Assembly: GCA_902550555.1 (NCBI GenBank)
Contig: CACCZR010000007.1
Coordinates: 1 to 64,000 of the forward strand
DNA: 64,000 nt
Direction: 5' to 3'
Origin: an uncultured SAR116 cluster alpha proteobacterium
Lineage (GTDB): Bacteria > Pseudomonadota > Alphaproteobacteria > Puniceispirillales > Marisalimonadaceae
The notes below the pieces were generated by a model. That model searched no databases. It had not been told where the DNA came from and was given only the letters and a program-made list of their open reading frames with translations. This document shows, in pieces, positions 27,300 through 35,683 of this stretch (within the stretch, counting starts at the first letter, position 1; each line of letters starts with the position of its first letter). A program made the position numbers and the translations under genes.

Positions 27300-27660
27300 T
27301 GTTCTTACTCACAATACAATGTTCTAATTTGTTAAATCTATAGTAAGCAAATTTCTTATAGATTATAGACAATAAACTTTTTATTATTGGCAAAGACACA
27401 ATAAAAGCTAAAAATTTCCAGTAAGTTAGATTTTTCCAAATTAAAATAAAGGCATCAAGTCCGATATATTGTTTATTTTTAGAATCAAATGCATGCAGAT
27501 ACAAAAGTGCGTCTGATTGTTTAATATTAAATTCTTTTAAATCTTTAGGGTTATTAGCAATATCTAACCATTTAAAATTTTTATTATTGGCAATCTTTTT
27601 ATAATAATTGATCTCTTTATTACATAATCCACACTTACCGTCATAAAGAACTTTTATCAT
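27292..27660 (-). CDS. DCC-family thiol-disulfide oxidoreductase-like protein (DUF393)
   Basis: A 122-residue protein beginning with VLYDGKCGLCN, the family-defining YDGxCxxC motif with a CxxC pair, followed by a conserved D-x-x family pattern and a hydrophobic stretch (FLAFIVSLPIIKSLLS). Proteins of this family are predicted thiol-disulfide oxidoreductases; substrates are unknown. It lies four bases after coq7 in the same direction and overlaps the following 59-residue gene. Confidence 0.85.
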   Translation of the reverse strand: MIKVLYDGKCGLCNKEINYYKKIANNKNFKWLDIANNPKDLKEFNIKQSDALLYLHAFDSKNKQYIGLDAFILIWKNLTYWKFLAFIVSLPIIKSLLSIIYKKFAYYRFNKLEHCIVSKNNA

Positions 27661-27664
27661 ATTA

Positions 27665-28231
27665 TTAAACTAACTTTGAAACATTTACTGCCATATTAGA
27701 ACCTGACCCAACAATTTTTTTCCAAAAATTGATAAATGTACTTTCATCTTTTTCTAATACTTTTGATCTCGCATCTTGTTGGTGTTCAATTTCTTCATCA
27801 CAACATTTTTTTAATACCATTGCTAACTTATAATTTAGATTATTATTTAATAAATAATCAATTTGTTCATTGTAATGCTTCTCAACAAAAGTTTCGACTG
27901 CATCTACAGTAATGCAAAAAAATTTATGGCCAAATAGTGCTGACAAAAATCCTAAAACAAAACCCATAATTCTCCATAAAAAAAGTAGTTTGCTTTTTTC
28001 ATTAGAAGTTAAAAGATTTTCCATAACTATCAGATGATTGGTTTCAGTTAAAATATGTTCTTTTGACATCTTTGATATTTTTTTATTCCAGAAAATACAA
28101 CTTGCACCTCTATAAATCCAAACTGCTCCTGTTTCTCCAGCATGGTTTGACCTCATCCATTTAATCATAAATTTTGGAATATTAATTCCAACTGCATTGT
28201 ATTTTTTTAAAATATTTTCCACTAAAATCAT
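27665..28231 (-). CDS. coq7: Demethoxyubiquinone hydroxylase, Coq7 type
   Basis: A 188-residue di-iron hydroxylase. The ligand set is visible: Glu in SNHAGETGAV, Glu and His in ETNHLIVME, Glu in DAVETFVEKHYNEQ, and Glu/His in DEEIEHQQDA. It adds the C6 hydroxyl group in the late steps of ubiquinone synthesis, at the membrane. Start overlaps the DUF2805 gene stop by four bases (ATGA). It supports aerobic respiration with ubiquinone and is frequent in alphaproteobacteria. Confidence 0.93.
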   Translation of the reverse strand: MILVENILKKYNAVGINIPKFMIKWMRSNHAGETGAVWIYRGASCIFWNKKISKMSKEHILTETNHLIVMENLLTSNEKSKLLFLWRIMGFVLGFLSALFGHKFFCITVDAVETFVEKHYNEQIDYLLNNNLNYKLAMVLKKCCDEEIEHQQDARSKVLEKDESTFINFWKKIVGSGSNMAVNVSKLV

Positions 28232-28440
28232 CCATAAATATTATTTATTTTACTATGTTTGGATTTTCTTCCAGATACTCTTTCACGCCAAAGTTTAAAA
28301 CTTCTAGGCTTAAGATTGCTTCTCATCAATTTTATAACCTGCTTTTCGTTTAAACCAGTTTGTTCTTTAATTGAATCAAAGCTGACTTCATCTGCCCAAG
28401 CAAAATCAATTACTTTATTTAGATACTTTTCATTTAACAT
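28228..28440 (-). CDS. DUF2805/TIGR03643-family small protein
   Basis: A 70-residue helix-turn-helix-like protein with the family pattern VIDFAWADEVSFDSIKEQTGL, followed by EKQVIKLMRSNLKPRSFKLWRERVSGR and a basic tail. The function is not known; the HTH-like pattern and basic tail would permit nucleic-acid binding. It overlaps pdeM by 11 bases at its start and coq7 by four at its end, so it appears coupled to both. Confidence 0.85.
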   Translation of the reverse strand: MLNEKYLNKVIDFAWADEVSFDSIKEQTGLNEKQVIKLMRSNLKPRSFKLWRERVSGRKSKHSKINNIYG

Positions 28441-29101
28441 TTTTTTTCAAATCTAAAGAAGAAAATTTATATACATTTTTTTCATTACATATATATGCAT
28501 TAAAACCAGATTTTAAATAAGGCTTAAATATTTTATTGTTAATCGATAACCCTCCAGTATATTTTCCAAATGAAGGAAGAATTAATTTATTTTCAGTTTG
28601 CAAGATACATTTTTCAGTTACTCTTTTTCCATTCAATTTAACAGATAAAGTTGGATGATAATGTCCAGAAATCTGATGTCTATCATCAACAATTGCTTCA
28701 TGAATAAACTCAATATCATTTAGTCGTAAAATTTTATGACTTGGGATTTCATACATTATATTTTTATCATGATTTCCTTCAATTAAAATGAATTCATAAA
28801 GATTAGTTAATGATTTTAATTTCTTTTGAGTATTGATATTCATTCTATTTAATGAATTTTTATCGTGAAAAGTATCACCTAAAAAAATAATTTTTTTAAT
28901 TACATAGTTTGATAAGATTTTTTCTAATTTGATTAATGTTTCTAAACTGTCATATGGAGGAATATATTGCCCATACTTAGCGTAACTTGAGCCTTTTTCT
29001 AAATGTAAATCTGAAACAATTGCAGTATTAAACTTTGACCAAATGAGAATTCCGTGTGGATCTATATCAAAAGTATTTTGACAAAACTCTAATTTTTTCA
29101 T
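28430..29101 (-). CDS. pdeM: Ligase-associated DNA-damage-response phosphoesterase PdeM (MPE)
   Basis: A 223-residue calcineurin-like metallophosphoesterase with all metal motifs: VSDLHLEKG, FLGDTFHD, EGNHDKN and GHYHPT. Related proteins in other bacteria are Mn-dependent phosphodiesterases/DNA endonucleases encoded with an Lhr-type helicase, an MBL exonuclease and an ATP-dependent ligase, exactly the set found here. ATG overlaps the helicase stop (ATGA). Confidence 0.9.
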   Translation of the reverse strand: MKKLEFCQNTFDIDPHGILIWSKFNTAIVSDLHLEKGSSYAKYGQYIPPYDSLETLIKLEKILSNYVIKKIIFLGDTFHDKNSLNRMNINTQKKLKSLTNLYEFILIEGNHDKNIMYEIPSHKILRLNDIEFIHEAIVDDRHQISGHYHPTLSVKLNGKRVTEKCILQTENKLILPSFGKYTGGLSINNKIFKPYLKSGFNAYICNEKNVYKFSSLDLKKNVK

Positions 29102-31521
29102 GAAAAACCAATTTCCCTAAGTAATTCATTTTCAAATTCTTCAAGATAATATTCATTAAGCTCATCTTTATTAATTGTTTCTCTATTTATTTCGAGCAAA
29201 AGAGGTACTGCTAATGGGGATATTTTTTGTAATTTTTTAAATAAAATTTTATTTTGAATTCTCTTCATTAGTTTTCCTAACCTATCAATTGAAATTAAAC
29301 CATTTAATGAATCTTCTTTAGCAACTTTTAGAAGCAAATGATTACCTTCATGTTTCTTAAGTACATCATAAATCAAATCTGTATTAAATAAAATTTGCTT
29401 CGATGTTTTTGTCAAACCAGGTATTTTTCTTTCAATTAATCCTGAAATAATCGCCGCATCTCTAAAATTTTTTTTCATTAATGGAGTGTCATCTAACCAT
29501 TCATACAAATCACTTATCATTAAATCTTCATTAAATAAGGATTTAACATCATTGATTTCTTCCATGCTCCAAATAGCGAGTGCATAGTCAGTTGCAACAA
29601 ATCCGAGTGGTTTAAGATTATATCTTTGCATTCTCTTCGAAATTAAAAAACCTAAAGTCTGATGAACATTTCTTCCTTCAAAGGCATAACAAATTAAAAA
29701 ATGTCTTTTTTTATTCCCCATTTTTCTAGGAAAAGTTTCAATTAAAACTTTATCATACATTGGTAAAATTGACTTTTGAGATTGTAAAATTAACCAATCT
29801 TTTATCTGTTCAGGATAACAATTTAAAGACTGTTTTTTGCTTATTAACTTTTTTACTTGTGACGCCAACTCAGAAGTTAAAGGCATTCTTCCCCCAGCGT
29901 AAGATGGTATTTTAGGCCTATTATCTTTTGTTAAAGCTACATGAACTCCCTTCTCTGATATATTTAAAAACTTTAAAACTTTCCCCCCAAACAGAAAAGT
30001 ATCACCCTCTGTCAAACCTTCAATGAACCATTCTTCTATATTACCTAAGGTTTTATTTCGAAGCTTCACTTTAAGCATATACGATTCAACAATAGTGCCA
30101 ATATTCATTTTGTACTTCTGTCTAACTGTCTTATTTTTGATTGCAAACTGATTATTTTTATTTAATCCGATTTTAGAATATTTCTGGTATTGTCTTAGTG
30201 AATAACCACCGCTTTGAACAAACTCCAAGGTTTGGGTAAAATCTTCTACTGAAAGTTTTCTGTAAGGCCAAGCGGTTTTAACATTTTTATAAAGTTTGGT
30301 TTTATCAAACGGATTACTACAAGCAACACCTAATATATGCTGAGCTAGAACATCAAGACTACCAGATTTTAAATTATCTCCATCTATGATGTTTTCTTTT
30401 ATAGCTTCTATTGCAGCCAAACATTCAAGATATTCAAATCTATTTCCTGGAACTAATAAAGCCTTTGATGGCTTATTTAAAGTATGATTACTTCTGCCAA
30501 TTCTTTGTAATAATCTTGAAACACCTTTTGGAGCACCAACTTGAATAACTAAGTCTATTTTTGCCCAATCAATTCCGAGATCTAAAGAACTTGTAGCAAC
30601 AACACAATCAATTTCTCCTTTGGACATTTTCTGTTCGACTTTTCTCCTTATTTCTCTTTCAAGGCTTCCATGATGAACAGCTATTTTTAAATTAGATTTA
30701 TTTTCAAGCCATAAATTATGAAAAATTAACTCAGCTTGTGCTCTTGTATTAACAAAAATTATACTCATTTCTGCTTTTTCAATTTTTGTATATAATGTCT
30801 TGATAGAATAGGTTGCCATATGACCTGACCAAGGTATTCTGTTATCAGTCATTAAAATTTCTACTTTTGGCTTATTTAAAGATGGAATATCGATAATTTT
30901 TCTTTGTTTATTTTGAGATAAAAAATTCAAAACATTTTCTTTATCTTTAATAGTCGCCGATAACCCAATTTTAGTATAATTCGAAGCTAATTGATTTAAT
31001 CTTGCTATATTAAGTGATAATAAATCGCCTCTTTTAGAATTTATCAATGTATGAATTTCATCAATAATTAAAAATTTAATACTTTTAAAATAATCTTCAG
31101 CATTTTCATCTGACATCAACAAAGCAAAAGACTCAGGAGTTGTCATAAGCATTTGAGGTGGCGATATCTTTTGCCTTCTTTTTTTTGCGTATGGAGTATC
31201 ACCAGTTCTCGTCTCAACAGTAATATTTAAAGATTGGTCATTTATTGGTTGAACCAAATTTCTTTGTACATCAACAGTAAGTGCTTTTAGTGGTGAAATA
31301 TAAAGCGTATGTAGAAAATTATCTTTATATTTTTTTTCAATTAAATCTGTAATTGCCGGCATAAATCCAGCAAGAGTTTTCCCACCTCCCGTTGGTGCAA
31401 CTAACAATATGTCATATCCTTTTGTAGCCTCTTCTAGAGTGTCAATTTGGTGTTTGTGATAACTCCAACCATTTTTATTTAACCACTTAGTAATAGGATG
31501 AGACTTTAATTTTGGTATCAT
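29098..31521 (-). CDS. Ligase-associated DEXH-box DNA helicase, Lhr-core type
   Basis: An 807-residue superfamily 2 helicase of the Lhr-core length. Motif I is APTGGGKTLAGF, motif II IDEIHTL, motif III SATI, motif V SSLDLGIDW and motif VI QRIGRSNH. After the two RecA domains come the Lhr winged-helix and Lhr-type C-terminal segments (IEEWFIEGL, GDTFLFGGKVLKFL, GGRMPLTSELA). ATP-driven 3'-5' translocation is known for this family. It is divergent from the exonuclease gene by only 17 bases. Confidence 0.93.
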   Translation of the reverse strand: MIPKLKSHPITKWLNKNGWSYHKHQIDTLEEATKGYDILLVAPTGGGKTLAGFMPAITDLIEKKYKDNFLHTLYISPLKALTVDVQRNLVQPINDQSLNITVETRTGDTPYAKKRRQKISPPQMLMTTPESFALLMSDENAEDYFKSIKFLIIDEIHTLINSKRGDLLSLNIARLNQLASNYTKIGLSATIKDKENVLNFLSQNKQRKIIDIPSLNKPKVEILMTDNRIPWSGHMATYSIKTLYTKIEKAEMSIIFVNTRAQAELIFHNLWLENKSNLKIAVHHGSLEREIRRKVEQKMSKGEIDCVVATSSLDLGIDWAKIDLVIQVGAPKGVSRLLQRIGRSNHTLNKPSKALLVPGNRFEYLECLAAIEAIKENIIDGDNLKSGSLDVLAQHILGVACSNPFDKTKLYKNVKTAWPYRKLSVEDFTQTLEFVQSGGYSLRQYQKYSKIGLNKNNQFAIKNKTVRQKYKMNIGTIVESYMLKVKLRNKTLGNIEEWFIEGLTEGDTFLFGGKVLKFLNISEKGVHVALTKDNRPKIPSYAGGRMPLTSELASQVKKLISKKQSLNCYPEQIKDWLILQSQKSILPMYDKVLIETFPRKMGNKKRHFLICYAFEGRNVHQTLGFLISKRMQRYNLKPLGFVATDYALAIWSMEEINDVKSLFNEDLMISDLYEWLDDTPLMKKNFRDAAIISGLIERKIPGLTKTSKQILFNTDLIYDVLKKHEGNHLLLKVAKEDSLNGLISIDRLGKLMKRIQNKILFKKLQKISPLAVPLLLEINRETINKDELNEYYLEEFENELLREIGFS

Positions 31522-31538
31522 AATGATATATAAAAAAT

Positions 31539-32534
31539 ATGGATTGGGTTAATAAACATTTACAAATAGAACCAATAAATACCTTTATTGATCCAATTTT
31601 TCCAGTTGAAAATGCAATCATAACTCATGCTCATGCTGACCATGCAAAACCTGGGCATAAGAATGTTCTTGCAACAAAACATACAATAAAAATTATGCAA
31701 ATTAGATATGGTGAGAATTGTGCAAATAATTTTCAAGAATTATCATTTAATTCTCCATTAAATATTAATGGTGTCAAAGTTACTTTTTTTCCAGCTGGAC
31801 ATATATTAGGAAGTACTCAAGTTTTACTTGAATATCAAAAAGATAAAATAAATTTTACTGGTGATTTTAAAATAACGAAAGATGATACTTGTGAAAACTT
31901 TAGACCTGTCACATGCGATACATTAGTAACTGAAGCTACATTCGGCCTACCTATATTTCAACATCCAGATCCAGAAGTTGAAATAAATAAATTAATAAAT
32001 TCATTAAAAATATTTTCAAATCGTCCTCATTTAATTGGTGTTTATGCTCTTGGAAAAGCCCAACGTTTAATTAAATTATTAAGAAATAAAGGATATGATG
32101 AAACAATTTTTATCCATGGAGCATTAGAAAAGATTTGTGATTATTATATTCAGTCTGGAATAAATTTAGGAAATTTGTCCAAAGCTCTTATTAAAGGTGA
32201 AAAAAAAGATTTTAATGGAAAGATAATCTTAGCACCACCATCAGCTTTAAAATCAACGTGGTCAAGAAGATTTATAGATCCTATATTGTCTCACGCTTCT
32301 GGATGGATGTCAGTAAAACAAAGAGCAAAACAGAGTTTAGTTGAATTACCATTATTAATATCAGATCATGCTGATTGGAATGAATTAACTTCGAATATAA
32401 ATAATAGTTTAGCAAAAAATATTTTAGTAACACATGGTCGAGAAGAAGCTTTAGTACATTGGTGTAAAAAAAGAGGCTTAAAAGCATCTGCATTATCTAT
32501 TCAAGGTAGAGACGATAGTGGAGAAGAAATTTGA
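31539..32534 (+). CDS. Ligase-associated DNA-damage-response exonuclease (MBL fold)
   Basis: A 331-residue beta-lactamase-fold/beta-CASP-like nuclease. The metal motif is ITHAHADHAKPGH near residue 30, with further ligands in PAGHILGS, FTGDFKI and SDHADWNE. It resembles the SNM1-like exonuclease found in the ligase/Lhr/MPE DNA repair cluster. ATG is 17 bases from the divergent helicase start, and its stop overlaps the ligase start (TTGA). Confidence 0.92.
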   Translation: MDWVNKHLQIEPINTFIDPIFPVENAIITHAHADHAKPGHKNVLATKHTIKIMQIRYGENCANNFQELSFNSPLNINGVKVTFFPAGHILGSTQVLLEYQKDKINFTGDFKITKDDTCENFRPVTCDTLVTEATFGLPIFQHPDPEVEINKLINSLKIFSNRPHLIGVYALGKAQRLIKLLRNKGYDETIFIHGALEKICDYYIQSGINLGNLSKALIKGEKKDFNGKIILAPPSALKSTWSRRFIDPILSHASGWMSVKQRAKQSLVELPLLISDHADWNELTSNINNSLAKNILVTHGREEALVHWCKKRGLKASALSIQGRDDSGEEI

Positions 32535-34102
32535 GAGAGTTTAGCCAATTAATTAATCAATTAATTCTTACTAGATCAAGAAACAGAAAAATTGAGCTAT
32601 TAAACCATTATTTTAAAAATACCGAAAATCCTGACAGAGGATTAGTATTAGCTATTTTGACAGGAAATTTGAAAATTAAAAATATTTCTATTTCAAAAAT
32701 TAAAGAACTAATCAAAAAAGAAGTTGATCCTGAATTGTTTGATTTATCATATGATTATGTTGGCGATCTTGCTGAAACAATAGCTTTAATTTGGCCTTAT
32801 AAACAAAAAGGTAAAGTGCCAAAATTAAACTTCATTATAGATGAGCTAGAAAATTCAAGTACTACAAATATAACCAAATTAATAAAAAAATATCTTTCAA
32901 TTTTTTCAGAAAATGAGAGATGGGCATTTATCAAACTTTTATCTGGTGGTTTAAGAATTGGTGTTTCAACAAGGTTAACAAAACTTTCATTAATTCATAA
33001 CACAACTATTGAGATCTCAGAAATTGAACAAATTTGGCATGGTGTAGTTCCTCCCTACAATAAATTATTTAATTGGATTTTTGGAAAAGATGCTAAACCC
33101 GAGATAGAAGTTGAAAAAGTATTTCATCCTTTAATGCTGGCACACCCCATTGAAAAAAAAGATTTCAATAACTTAAACCCAACCGAATTTTTTGCAGAAT
33201 GGAAGTGGGATGGAATAAGAGTACAATTAGTTTTATTTAATTCCAAAATCAGAATCTTCTCTCGAACTGGAGATGATATATCAAACACCTTTCCAGAAAT
33301 TCAGAATAATGAAAATGACTTAGTTGTTTTGGATGGTGAACTTTTGGTAGGAAATAATTTTAAACCTTTTAAATTTAACAAATTACAACAAAGATTGAAT
33401 AGAAAAAAAGTATCAAAAAATCACTTAGAAAATTTTCCAGCATTTGTAAAACTTTACGATATTTTGTTTTTAAAAAATAAAGATTTAAGAAGCTTAGATT
33501 TTTCTGAAAGACGGAATATTTTATCTGAATGGCATAATAAAATTCAAAATAGATTTTTTGATCTCTCAGAAATTTTTGAATTTAAAACCTGGGAAAACCT
33601 AAAAAATATTAAGTCCAAAAAATTAAATAAAAGTGTACATGAAGGTTTAATAATCAAAAGAAAAACTAGCTCTTACATTTCAGGAAGACCAAAAGGTTAT
33701 TGGTATAAGTGGAAAAATGACCCTTTGGTGGTTGACGCTGTTATGATGTATGCACAAAGGGGCCATGGTAAGAGAAGCTCATATTATTCAGATTTCACAT
33801 TTGGTCTTTGGGATCAAAATAATATAGTTCCAATTTGCAAAGCTTATTTTGGATTTAGCAATGAAGAATTAGAAATTTTAGACAAGTTTGTTCGGAGTAA
33901 TACCATTAATAAATTTGGACCAGTTAGAGAAGTTGAAAAAAAATTTGTAGTTGAGATAGCATTTGATTCTGTAGATTTTAGCAAAAGACACAAATCTGGC
34001 GTAGCTTTACGTTTTCCAAGAATCAAACGTTTAAGACGAGATAAACCTATCAATGAAGTAATAAACATCGACTTATTTAAAGAAAATTTTATAGATAATT
34101 AA
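32531..34102 (+). CDS. ATP-dependent DNA ligase (ligase-associated repair cluster)
   Basis: A 523-residue ligase. The adenylation motif is WKWDGIRVQL with the nucleophilic Lys, followed by RTGDDISNTFPE, VVLDGELLV, HEGLIIKR and the motif V region YWYKWKN. The N-terminal ~190 residues form the helical DNA-binding domain. Start codon is TTG, in the form TTGA overlapping the exonuclease stop. This is the LigB/C-type accessory ligase, distinct from replicative NAD-dependent LigA. A short hairpin follows the stop codon. Confidence 0.93.
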   Translation: MREFSQLINQLILTRSRNRKIELLNHYFKNTENPDRGLVLAILTGNLKIKNISISKIKELIKKEVDPELFDLSYDYVGDLAETIALIWPYKQKGKVPKLNFIIDELENSSTTNITKLIKKYLSIFSENERWAFIKLLSGGLRIGVSTRLTKLSLIHNTTIEISEIEQIWHGVVPPYNKLFNWIFGKDAKPEIEVEKVFHPLMLAHPIEKKDFNNLNPTEFFAEWKWDGIRVQLVLFNSKIRIFSRTGDDISNTFPEIQNNENDLVVLDGELLVGNNFKPFKFNKLQQRLNRKKVSKNHLENFPAFVKLYDILFLKNKDLRSLDFSERRNILSEWHNKIQNRFFDLSEIFEFKTWENLKNIKSKKLNKSVHEGLIIKRKTSSYISGRPKGYWYKWKNDPLVVDAVMMYAQRGHGKRSSYYSDFTFGLWDQNNIVPICKAYFGFSNEELEILDKFVRSNTINKFGPVREVEKKFVVEIAFDSVDFSKRHKSGVALRFPRIKRLRRDKPINEVINIDLFKENFIDN

Positions 34103-34125
34103 CAAGTAAAATTTATTGTTACTTG
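34103..34125 (+). terminator. Weak hairpin after DNA ligase gene
   Basis: CAAGTAA / TTACTTG, seven pairs with a nine-base loop, begins immediately after the ligase stop. No good T-run follows, so it may be a weak terminator. Downstream lie A/T-rich TATAAT-like elements (about 34150-34165) that could be the tctC promoter, but no convincing -35/-10 pair could be chosen. Confidence 0.35.
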
Positions 34126-34183
34126 ACTCTCTTTGTTTTACTTAGAATAGTATAATTATTATATAAATTCTCGGGAGGAATTA

Positions 34184-35161
34184 ATGATTAATAAAAAAAC
34201 ACTTATGAGCATTGGTTCAGGTTTGACTGTCCTTACAGGATTAATTGCCTTTACAACTGCTCCAAGTTTCGCTCAGAAAAAACCTGCCATTGAGGTTGTT
34301 ACTCATGCTGGTGCAGGGGGTGGGACAGATGTTAACTCTAGAATGATGATGTTAAGATCTAGAAGAACTCTAAAACAAGATATGGTTGTTGTTAATAAAA
34401 GAGGTGGTGGCGGAGCTGCTGCTATGAATTATTTTATGACAAGGCCTGCAGATGGAAATACAATCCTAACTTTTACAGTAGGACATGCTATTACAATGGC
34501 AATGGGTAAAACTAAGTTAAAAGTTAGTGATATGGCTCCAATAGCAAGAGGAACTAATGACCCACAAATTTTAATGGTTAATTGTAAAAAGAGTCCGTAC
34601 AAAACACCTGAAGATTTTGTTGCTGGAATGAAAAAAGGTGACAAAATGACATTTGGAGGAACTCATACTGGTACTATTGATCATATTACAGTTTATTTAT
34701 GGGCTAAAAAATTAGGTCAAAAAATGCCAAAATATATTCCATTCAAGGGTGGTGCTGAGTTAGCAACAAGATTAGTTGCAGGAGAAGTCGATGTAGGAAC
34801 ACTTAATTTATCTGAAGCAGCGGCACCTGTTGAAGCTGGTGATGTTTGTCCATTAGTAATATTAGGTGAAAATGCAATGGCTCCTATTCCAAAAGCTAAA
34901 ACAGCTAAATCTCTTGGAATAGATCTAGTTCTTTCAACAACAAGAGGTTTCGTAACTCACGCTGGCGTTGATAAAGCTAGAGTTGCAGAACTCGAAAAAG
35001 GAATGGCAAAAGCTATGAAACATTCTATGTATCAAGCTTATTTAGCTAATTCTGGATTAGATAACACTTCACCTCAACCTTCAGGACCTTGGGGAAAGCA
35101 AATTGCTTTTATGGTTGGTGAATTTGGACCAGCTCTTAAAGAAATGGGCTTAATTAAGTAA
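34184..35161 (+). CDS. tctC: Tripartite tricarboxylate transporter substrate-binding protein, TctC family
   Basis: A 325-residue periplasmic protein. A signal peptide ends near PSFAQ; the mature N-terminus IEVVTHAGAGGGTDVNSRMM and VVVNKRGGGGAAAM are typical of the TctC/Bug family, as are PYIPFKGGAEL-like (IPFKGGAELATRLVAGEVDVG) binding-site segments. It captures an organic acid in the periplasm for the TctAB channel. GGGAGGA precedes the ATG. The substrate is unknown; the family binds tri- and dicarboxylates and other acids. Confidence 0.92.
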   Translation: MINKKTLMSIGSGLTVLTGLIAFTTAPSFAQKKPAIEVVTHAGAGGGTDVNSRMMMLRSRRTLKQDMVVVNKRGGGGAAAMNYFMTRPADGNTILTFTVGHAITMAMGKTKLKVSDMAPIARGTNDPQILMVNCKKSPYKTPEDFVAGMKKGDKMTFGGTHTGTIDHITVYLWAKKLGQKMPKYIPFKGGAELATRLVAGEVDVGTLNLSEAAAPVEAGDVCPLVILGENAMAPIPKAKTAKSLGIDLVLSTTRGFVTHAGVDKARVAELEKGMAKAMKHSMYQAYLANSGLDNTSPQPSGPWGKQIAFMVGEFGPALKEMGLIK

Positions 35162-35170
35162 ACATTTATT

Positions 35171-35198
35171 AATGCCCTCTTTATTATAAGAGGGCATT
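35171..35198 (+). terminator. Intercistronic hairpin between tctC and tctB
   Basis: An 11-pair stem AATGCCCTCTT / AAGAGGGCATT (35171-35181, 35188-35198) with a six-base loop, ten bases after the tctC stop. It lacks a strong T-run, so it likely lowers read-through or protects the tctC message, raising binding-protein yield relative to the membrane parts. Confidence 0.75.
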
Positions 35199-35210
35199 TA
35201 ATTAAACATT

Positions 35211-35672
35211 ATGTCTAATAAATTTTATACAGTTCCATTATTCCTTACAATATTTTCAATTATTGTAATTGGAATATCTTTACAGTTAGATACTTCACCT
35301 GAAATGATTGTAGGTGATAGTATGCAAGCTAGATCTTTTCCAATTTTTTTAATGGTCCTGATGCTTGTTTTAATAGCTGTATTAACATTCCAATATAAAG
35401 CAAATAATCCAGCCCCTATTAAACTAGAAAAATTTCCTACTTGGGGCAGTATGGGCTTATTTTTAATTTTTTATCTATTAACAGTTTATACAGATATGTT
35501 TATTGGAATTTTTGTAGTGATGTTATTAATGGGTTTATTGTGGGGTGAAAAGAGAATTTGGCTTTCTTTTTTAACTGCAACTTTAACCCCCTTATTAATT
35601 TTTTTATTGTTTGATTTTGTATTAAAAATTAGATTTCCAAGAGGAATTTTAATGGATTTGTATTATGGATAG
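35211..35672 (+). CDS. tctB: Tripartite tricarboxylate transporter small membrane subunit TctB
   Basis: A 153-residue protein with four predicted membrane helices (starting FYTVPLFLTIFSIIVIGISL and ending with LTPLLIFLLFDFVLKIRFPRG). Low in diagnostic motifs, but the C-terminal FDFVLKIRFPRG and the position between tctC and tctA are decisive. It is the small accessory subunit of the importer, in the inner membrane. Eleven bases separate it from tctA. Confidence 0.88.
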   Translation: MSNKFYTVPLFLTIFSIIVIGISLQLDTSPEMIVGDSMQARSFPIFLMVLMLVLIAVLTFQYKANNPAPIKLEKFPTWGSMGLFLIFYLLTVYTDMFIGIFVVMLLMGLLWGEKRIWLSFLTATLTPLLIFLLFDFVLKIRFPRGILMDLYYG

Positions 35673-35683
35673 AGTACTAGGTT

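Noticed and set aside
28430-34102. An anti-phage defence island (helicase, nucleases and ligase together)
   Set aside because: The set matches the described ligase-associated DNA repair cluster, and no other defence-type genes are adjacent.
34130-34170. Promoter for tctC
   Set aside because: Several TATAAT-like elements occur, but the possible -35 TTGACT is 22 bases away; no single good pair could be defended.
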